18,395 nt of DNA from Pseudomonadota bacterium (GTDB lineage Bacteria > CALINM01): positions 1 to 18,395 of the forward strand of contig JAOAGA010000027.1 in NCBI GenBank assembly GCA_026415985.1, read 5' to 3'. The position numbers and the translations under genes were made by a program. The notes under the pieces were generated by a model. The model saw only the letters and a list, made by a program, of their open reading frames with translations, had not been told where the DNA came from and ran no database searches. Below are positions 14,015-18,395 of the stretch, piece after piece. The first letter of the stretch is position 1. Every line of letters begins with the position of its first letter.

Positions 14015-15307
14015 TTGGCAGAAACACTACAGACATTCATAATAGAACTGGTTGACGGCCTCTTTTCAGAAGAGGTAAGCGTATCTAATCTCAAAAACGC
14101 CCTTAAAAAGACAGTGCTTTTCTTAGATGCCGATTGTGGCTGGATTAATTTATGGAAAGATAATTTCTCTTCAGGGCTTTTTCTTGAGTATAGTCTCCCT
14201 AAGGAAATAAAAGATTTAGAGTTAAAACTTCACAGAGATTGTCAATGTCAGAGGCTTTTTTTAGAAAACAGAGACTCTGATTTTTTTTATGTCCATGATT
14301 GCAAATTAGTTAGTAAAGCAGGTCTTGAGATAAAAAATATTATCGGTCATTTTTCAATACCCATAAGAACAAAATATGAGTTTGTAGCAACAATTAATTT
14401 GGGTTTTAGAGAAAAAAAATCTATTGAAAAAGAGGCAATCAGGTTTATCGCTAAAATATTTGGTTCAGCCCTGTCAAACTATATTTTTGTGAAAAGGCTT
14501 GAGGAAAAAAGTAAGCTATTAAACCAAAAAAGTAAAGATTTAGAGACACTTGTTACTGCAATTTCCCATGATATGAAAACCCCGTTGATAACAACAAAAG
14601 GTTTTCTTAACCTCATAGAAAAAAAGTATCACAGGAAAATGACAAAGGAACACCAGGGATATCTTAACAATATTAAAAAAGGGGTATCAAGGATAGAAGA
14701 ACTGGTGAAAGATTTGTTAAACCTGCGTCAAACGGAGAAATTGCTTAAGATACGGGAACATATTGATGTCAGAGAGGCTTTGAAATCTTCTCTAAGATAT
14801 ATAAGACCTCTCATCAGACATCGTTTGCCGAAGATTAAGATAGAAGGGAATCCTCCAAAACTTATAGGTAATAATCTTGCGTTCTTTCAGATTTTTACCA
14901 ATCTTATTGCCAATTCAATTAAATATACTCCCGACGACAGAATGCCAAGGGTAAATGTAATCTTTGAAGAAGATGATTACAACCATCTGATAATAATCAA
15001 AGACAATGGTATTGGTATGACTGAAAGGGAATTAAAGGAAGCATTTAAACCATTTAATAAGGTAAAAACAATAGATAGGGAAGGAAGCGGGGTTGGTTTG
15101 TCCATTGTTAAAAGAATAGTTGAAGGATTTGGAGGACGGCTTAAGGTTGAGAGTGAAAAGAACGTCGGAACGACCTTTAAAATCTATTGGGCTAAAAAAG
15201 AGAATACTGAAGATTTATATGCCGAAGGCGAGACTCGAACTCGCACGGGTTTGACCCCACTAGACCCTGAACCTAGCGTGTCTGCCAGTTCCACCACTTC
15301 GGCATAA
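14015..15307 (+). CDS. Cytoplasmic GAF-domain sensor histidine kinase, 3' end overlapping an antisense tRNA
   Basis: This 430-residue kinase has no membrane segment. Residues ~10-155 resemble a GAF sensor domain with cysteines C41, C76, C78 (HRDCQCQRLF) and C96. A coiled linker (160-180) leads to HisKA, with phospho-acceptor H185 in ISHDMKTP. The HATPase domain shows the N-box NLIANSIKY (296-304), G1 DNGIGM (330-335) and G2 GSGVGL (357-362). The kinase fold naturally ends near GTTFKIYWAKK (395). The remaining residues have no domain character, and residues 402-430 are antisense to the tRNA-Leu gene, with the TAA (15305-15307) just beyond it. The start is TTG, preceded by AAAGGGT. No response regulator is adjacent. 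The signal is unknown; the cysteines could bind a metal or sense redox state, which is inference. Confidence 0.85.
   Translation: MAETLQTFIIELVDGLFSEEVSVSNLKNALKKTVLFLDADCGWINLWKDNFSSGLFLEYSLPKEIKDLELKLHRDCQCQRLFLENRDSDFFYVHDCKLVSKAGLEIKNIIGHFSIPIRTKYEFVATINLGFREKKSIEKEAIRFIAKIFGSALSNYIFVKRLEEKSKLLNQKSKDLETLVTAISHDMKTPLITTKGFLNLIEKKYHRKMTKEHQGYLNNIKKGVSRIEELVKDLLNLRQTEKLLKIREHIDVREALKSSLRYIRPLIRHRLPKIKIEGNPPKLIGNNLAFFQIFTNLIANSIKYTPDDRMPRVNVIFEEDDYNHLIIIKDNGIGMTERELKEAFKPFNKVKTIDREGSGVGLSIVKRIVEGFGGRLKVESEKNVGTTFKIYWAKKENTEDLYAEGETRTRTGLTPLDPEPSVSASSTTSA
15220..15303 (-). tRNA. tRNA-Leu (anticodon CAG)
   Basis: Read from 15303 to 15220, GCCGAAG pairs with CTTCGGC as the 7-bp acceptor stem, followed by discriminator A. 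The D-arm is of the TGGCAGAC type. The anticodon arm is CTAGG-TTCAGGG-TCTAG with anticodon CAG (reads CUG). A class II variable arm (GGGT-CAA-ACCC) and a T-arm GCGAG-TTCGAGT-CTCGC complete the 84-nt molecule. CCA is not encoded. The gene lies entirely within the antisense strand of the histidine-kinase reading frame and has its own strong promoter at 15339-15312. Confidence 0.96.
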
Positions 15308-15311
15308 GGTT

Positions 15312-15339
15312 ATTATAACTTTTTCGCAGTAAAAGTCAA
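15312..15339 (-). promoter_or_regulatory. Promoter of tRNA-Leu(CAG)
   Basis: Reading the minus strand, TTGACT (15339-15334), a 16-nt spacer and a perfect TATAAT (15317-15312) end 8 nt before the mature tRNA 5' end at 15303. It is close to consensus. The -35 shares its outermost base with the ATG of the plus-strand aminopeptidase gene at 15339. Confidence 0.75.
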
Positions 15340-16391
15340 TGAGACAAATGATTAAGGTTATTGAAGATATATTGCAGATATCATTGGGAGTTAATAGTAA
15401 AGAAAGAGGGGTCATTTTTCTTGATGACTTCAACGGAGATGGTAAACTTGCAGAAAGAATTGAAATTGTTGATAAATTTCTTTTGGTTTCCGGAAACCTG
15501 GGTTTTAATTTAGAAAAAATTTCAATAAAAAATTCGGGAGGTAACGGCTTAGAACCGGATAAAACTTTATGGAGGTTTATATTTGGTGAAGATTTTATAA
15601 GACTAATTGAGGAAAAATACAGCTGGAAAGAGCTTACAGAAAAGAAAATTTCTTTGGAAGATTTGGAAAATTTTATTAAAAATTCGGGAAAAACTGATAT
15701 ACCAGACTTTATTATAGCCCTTTCATATTTTTCTACAAGTCATACCTCCTTCAGAAAAATATTAAATAAGTTTGGGACAAGATATGTAAGTATGCCCCTT
15801 TTTGATTTAAAGATGTTTGAGGGACCCCTTAATATAAACTTTGATGAACTTGAAAAAGATACTCTGGAGCTATGGGATAAATTAAAAGGCAAGAAGGGTT
15901 GTGTTATTACAAATAAATCCGGAACAAACTTAAAGTTTAGCTTTGGAAACAGAGTATTTAAGGCTGATACAGGTAATTTCAGAGAAAAGGGAAGTTTTGG
16001 CAATCTCCCTGCGGGTGAGGTTTTTATCGCACCGGTTGAAGATATGACAGAAGGAAGTTTGGTCATAGAGTGGACAAATGAAGGAAAGCTAAAAAAACCT
16101 CTATTGGCTGATATAAAAAATGGCAGGGTAGTTCGTTTAGAAGGTGATGAAAAGCTTAAAGACTATCTTGGCGAGATATTTAACCGTGACGGCAGAAATA
16201 ACTGCCTTTGTGAGTTAGGTTTGGGAACAAACAAAAGGGCTAAAAGAGCAGATAATATTCTTGAGGCTGAAAAAATATACGGAACTGCCCATATAGCCTT
16301 TGGCGATAATATCACCTTTGGCGGAGTCAACAGAGCAAGCACGCATATTGATTATGTAATTTTTAGTCCAGAGATAGAGTGGTATGGTTAA
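15339..16391 (+). CDS. M29-family-like leucyl aminopeptidase (COG2309)
   Basis: This 350-residue cytoplasmic metallo-aminopeptidase homologue would trim N-terminal residues from peptides. M29-type motifs lie in the C-terminal half: NLPAGEVFIAPVED (222-235, E227), a CELGLGTNKRA segment (E292), EAEKIYGTAHIAFGD (E311, H318) and ASTHIDYV (H336, D338). Together they give a plausible two-metal site. It is shorter than thermophile M29 enzymes (~400 aa), and some motif spacings differ, so enzyme activity is less certain than family. It begins 31 nt after the kinase stop with no Shine-Dalgarno sequence. ATG codons at 15339 and 15348 are both possible starts. Its last 8 nt overlap the HD-GYP gene. Confidence 0.78.
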   Translation: MRQMIKVIEDILQISLGVNSKERGVIFLDDFNGDGKLAERIEIVDKFLLVSGNLGFNLEKISIKNSGGNGLEPDKTLWRFIFGEDFIRLIEEKYSWKELTEKKISLEDLENFIKNSGKTDIPDFIIALSYFSTSHTSFRKILNKFGTRYVSMPLFDLKMFEGPLNINFDELEKDTLELWDKLKGKKGCVITNKSGTNLKFSFGNRVFKADTGNFREKGSFGNLPAGEVFIAPVEDMTEGSLVIEWTNEGKLKKPLLADIKNGRVVRLEGDEKLKDYLGEIFNRDGRNNCLCELGLGTNKRAKRADNILEAEKIYGTAHIAFGDNITFGGVNRASTHIDYVIFSPEIEWYG

Positions 16392-17298
16392 GGATAATCT
16401 TAAGATAACAAGAGATATTCACAGTATTAATGGTAAATTATTGGTATCAAAAAATGATCAGGTCGATACTGACAGAATTGAAGAGATTAGTAAAGAGGTT
16501 ATTGTAACAAGCAGAGTTTGGGTGAAACTTAAGGAGAGCTTTCTTTTTAATGACTTCTACCTTCAAACCCAAAGTCCGCCATACAATTTTTTCTGTAAAA
16601 AGTGCGGAGAACAGTTAATACTCAATATTTTTGGAAGTGTGGCGGTTCCCGTCTCAATTCTCGAAGAGTATCATTTTATGAGAATAAAAGATGATTATAC
16701 CTACAGGCATTCCATTAACTCCGCCCTGTTAACAATATGTATGGCAACACAGTTTTATGAAGACAGACAAAAGATAAATCAGATAGCATCTTCTTCTATA
16801 ACTCATGATTTAGGAAAATCAAGAATACCAAGTAATATTCTCCATTCTTCCCAGCCACTGACCGAGAAGGATTACTCTCTTATAAAAGAGCACACGATCT
16901 ACGGAGCGGTTTTATGCAGTTATTATTACGGCAACCCCTATTCCGAAAACACAATAGTTGCGTTGCAACACCACGAAAAGCTGAACGGAAAAGGTTATCC
17001 TCTCTCAATCAGGTTGAAAGACGATGTTGTAAGTTTTGTTGCAGTGGCAGATATTTTTGACGCTCTTATCTCAAAAAGACCCTATAGAAATGAGCCCTAC
17101 GATGTAAGAGGAGCAATAGATATTCTGTGTCAGTCAGTTGAGAGAGGAGAGATTGATGAGAAATATATAAAGATGATGATACACTTAAACAGAAGAGAAC
17201 CAGAATCACTTTTGAAAATAAGTTATTCAAAGGTTTACAGAGGCTACTATCCGAGAATAAACTATTATGGAATTAGAAGAGAAATATATTGCTCTTGA
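16384..17298 (+). CDS. HD-GYP domain protein, probable cyclic-di-nucleotide phosphodiesterase
   Basis: This 304-residue protein appears cytoplasmic, with no signal or membrane segment. The N-terminal ~95 residues are unassigned and contain a lone C71-x2-C74 (FCKKCGEQ). The HD-GYP domain is complete: H109 (YRHS), H141-D142 in THDLGKSRIP, H170 (KEHTIYGA), H196-H197 followed by NGKGYP (201-206), and D223 in VADIFDALISKRPYR. This metal-ligand set is that of active c-di-GMP or c-GAMP phosphodiesterases. No receiver domain is attached. The upstream orphan histidine kinase therefore cannot act on it by the usual phospho-relay without another partner. It overlaps the aminopeptidase by 8 nt and TrmB by 32 nt. 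Confidence 0.9.
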   Translation: MVKDNLKITRDIHSINGKLLVSKNDQVDTDRIEEISKEVIVTSRVWVKLKESFLFNDFYLQTQSPPYNFFCKKCGEQLILNIFGSVAVPVSILEEYHFMRIKDDYTYRHSINSALLTICMATQFYEDRQKINQIASSSITHDLGKSRIPSNILHSSQPLTEKDYSLIKEHTIYGAVLCSYYYGNPYSENTIVALQHHEKLNGKGYPLSIRLKDDVVSFVAVADIFDALISKRPYRNEPYDVRGAIDILCQSVERGEIDEKYIKMMIHLNRREPESLLKISYSKVYRGYYPRINYYGIRREIYCS

Positions 17299-17872
17299 TA
17301 AATCACTTCTGCGTTATTATTCCTACAACATCGAGAACTTATCGAAAAAAATGGAGATAAAACATTTAGAGATAGGCTTTGGCAACGGAGAGTATATTCT
17401 GAATTTTTCATTGCAGAAAAGTGATGAGTTTTTTTTAGGCATAGAATATTCAAAAAAATATTTTGAAAAAACGGTAAGAAGAATTGAAAAATACAAACTT
17501 AAAAATGTTAAACTTTTACACGGAGAAGCTTTCGCTTTGGTTTCATTTTTATTTCCCGATAATTATTTTGATTTTGTTCATATAAACTTTCCCGACCCCT
17601 GGCCTAAAAAAAGACATAATGAAAGAAGACTTATTAATATAAATTTTTCTCTTGAACTGAGAAGGATATTGAAAGATGATGGTAAGATTTTTTTTGCATC
17701 CGATTTCGAGGAGTATTTTTTAAACAGTGTTTCTATTTTTAAAAAAAGCGGTTTTTCTTTAGAGTATCTGTCCAATAGTCCTAATCCTGAAAGACTCTCA
17801 AAAACTAAGTATGAGAATGAGTTTATCAGGGAAGGAAAAAAAATTTTTTATAGTGTTTTAAAAAAATCTTGA
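17267..17872 (+). CDS. trmB: tRNA (guanine-N7-)-methyltransferase TrmB
   Basis: This 201-residue SAM-dependent enzyme methylates G46 in the variable loop of class I tRNAs. LEIGFGNGEYIL (36-47) is the SAM-binding motif, GIEYS the acidic strand, and FPDPWPKKRHNERRL (109-123) the TrmB signature with the catalytic aspartate. A C-terminal TKYE-x-EFIREG segment completes the active site. The length is at the short end of the family. Its first 32 nt lie inside the HD-GYP gene in another frame. No ribosome site is evident, so translational coupling is likely. The TGA is embedded in the -35 box of the next promoter. Confidence 0.94.
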   Translation: MELEEKYIALDKSLLRYYSYNIENLSKKMEIKHLEIGFGNGEYILNFSLQKSDEFFLGIEYSKKYFEKTVRRIEKYKLKNVKLLHGEAFALVSFLFPDNYFDFVHINFPDPWPKKRHNERRLININFSLELRRILKDDGKIFFASDFEEYFLNSVSIFKKSGFSLEYLSNSPNPERLSKTKYENEFIREGKKIFYSVLKKS

Positions 17873-17897
17873 CAAACATAATTTGTTTTTTTAACAT
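17869..17897 (+). promoter_or_regulatory. livG: Promoter of livG
   Basis: A perfect TTGACA (17869-17874) overlaps the trmB stop codon. A 17-nt spacer leads to TAACAT (17892-17897). The transcript would start near 17904, giving a leader of about 68 nt that contains the palindrome at 17927-17946. Confidence 0.55.
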
Positions 17898-17926
17898 CTT
17901 AATCATTACATTTACCAGTTTACGTT

Positions 17927-17946
17927 AAATGATTTTTAAATCATTT
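17927..17946. repeat. 9-bp perfect palindrome in the livG leader
   Basis: AAATGATTT and AAATCATTT are perfect inverted arms separated by TT. The element lies about 25 nt downstream of the predicted transcription start and 25 nt before the GTG start codon. It could be a repressor operator or a weak leader hairpin. It is AT-rich, so chance is possible. Confidence 0.4.
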
Positions 17947-17971
17947 TAAAACATTGTTATCGGGAGGGAAT

Positions 17972-18395
17972 GTGCAAGAAACTCGTATAAAGGATGAGGT
18001 CATTTTAAAAGGTGAGAACATCACCCTTAGCTTTGGTGGTATAACCGCTCTCTTAGATGTTAGTTTTCAGGTAAAAAGAGGGGAGATATTCTCTATAATT
18101 GGTCCCAATGGTGCAGGAAAAAGCAGTCTATATAACGTTATTAACGGTTTTTATAAACCACAGAAGGGTAAGGTTATATTCAAAGACAAAGAAATAACTC
18201 ATTTAAAGCCTTTTGAAATTGCAAAATTAGGCATTGCGAGAAGCTTTCAGAATATCGAACTTTTCAAACACATGACTGTTTTGGAAAATCTTATGCTTGG
18301 AAGGCATAATCATATTAAGTATGGACTACTTGCCTCTATTTTTTATTTTGGTCCAGCAAGAAAGGAAGAAGTAAAACACAGAAAGAGGGTTGAGG
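17972..18395 (+). CDS. livG: Branched-chain amino-acid ABC transporter ATPase LivG (partial, right edge)
   Basis: The first 141 residues of an ATPase are present; the gene continues beyond the window. Walker A is GPNGAGKS (44-51), and the LivG-specific GIARSFQNIELFKHMTVLEN segment (87-106) carries the Q-loop. The NGFYKPQKGKVIFKD spacing and the insertion around 111-140 also match LivG, not LivF. LivG and LivF power import of leucine, isoleucine and valine, or other substrates in Liv-like systems. The start is GTG, set by GGGAGGG (17962-17968) about 4 nt upstream. The signature motif and Walker B lie outside the window. Confidence 0.9.
   Translation, partial: MQETRIKDEVILKGENITLSFGGITALLDVSFQVKRGEIFSIIGPNGAGKSSLYNVINGFYKPQKGKVIFKDKEITHLKPFEIAKLGIARSFQNIELFKHMTVLENLMLGRHNHIKYGLLASIFYFGPARKEEVKHRKRVE

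Noticed and set aside
15220-15307. Kinase C-terminal tail as a functional Ser/Thr-rich domain
   Set aside because: It is exactly antisense to a tRNA-Leu gene; the low-complexity look comes from the tRNA sequence.
17970-17990. Tiny ATG-initiated frame overlapping the livG GTG start
   Set aside because: Only six codons before a stop; it may be chance, although it shares the livG ribosome site.

Overview
The window is AT-rich and densely packed, from a Gram-negative bacterium. A LolA-type lipoprotein carrier, periplasmic signal peptides and UppP point to a diderm envelope. An RNase J together with a TrpB2-type tryptophan synthase beta chain, a NitT-type double permease and a Liv-type branched-chain amino-acid ATPase suggests a deep-branching anaerobe-like lineage (Nitrospirota, Deferribacterota or Desulfobacterota-like). 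The lineage is inference; no 16S or clade-specific marker is present.

Layout. 1-418: two C-terminal coding fragments. One resembles the end of a DUF262-type protein and the other the end of an N6-adenine (HsdM-type) methylase, so this looks like the edge of a decayed restriction/defence locus. It is closed by a strong terminator at 491-526. 531-2179: a secreted UPF0173 metallo-hydrolase (-) divergent from a sirtuin (+), with a 10-bp inverted repeat spanning the promoter region. 2290-5279: a two-gene NitT/TauT-like ABC transporter (fused double permease, plus ATPase with a C-terminal accessory domain) with no binding protein nearby. 12400 down to 5276: a seven-gene minus-strand cluster of small membrane protein, TPR membrane protein, RNase J, UppP, FtsK, LolA and RimO. 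Most junctions overlap by 4-13 nt. 12516-13814: trpB2 (+) under its own promoter. 14015-17872: cytoplasmic GAF histidine kinase, M29-type aminopeptidase, HD-GYP protein and TrmB, closely spaced or overlapping. 17972-18395: start of livG.

The most unusual local feature is a complete tRNA-Leu(CAG) gene on the minus strand. It lies wholly inside the 3' end of the histidine-kinase reading frame, and its own consensus-like promoter reaches the first base of the next gene. Several genes (sir2, the permease, the small membrane protein) also have a -10 box only 8-9 nt before the start codon, which predicts leaderless mRNAs. No CRISPR array, prophage, intact insertion sequence or clearly new multi-gene system was found. 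Two unassigned small membrane proteins coupled to RNase J are the best candidates for undescribed partners.
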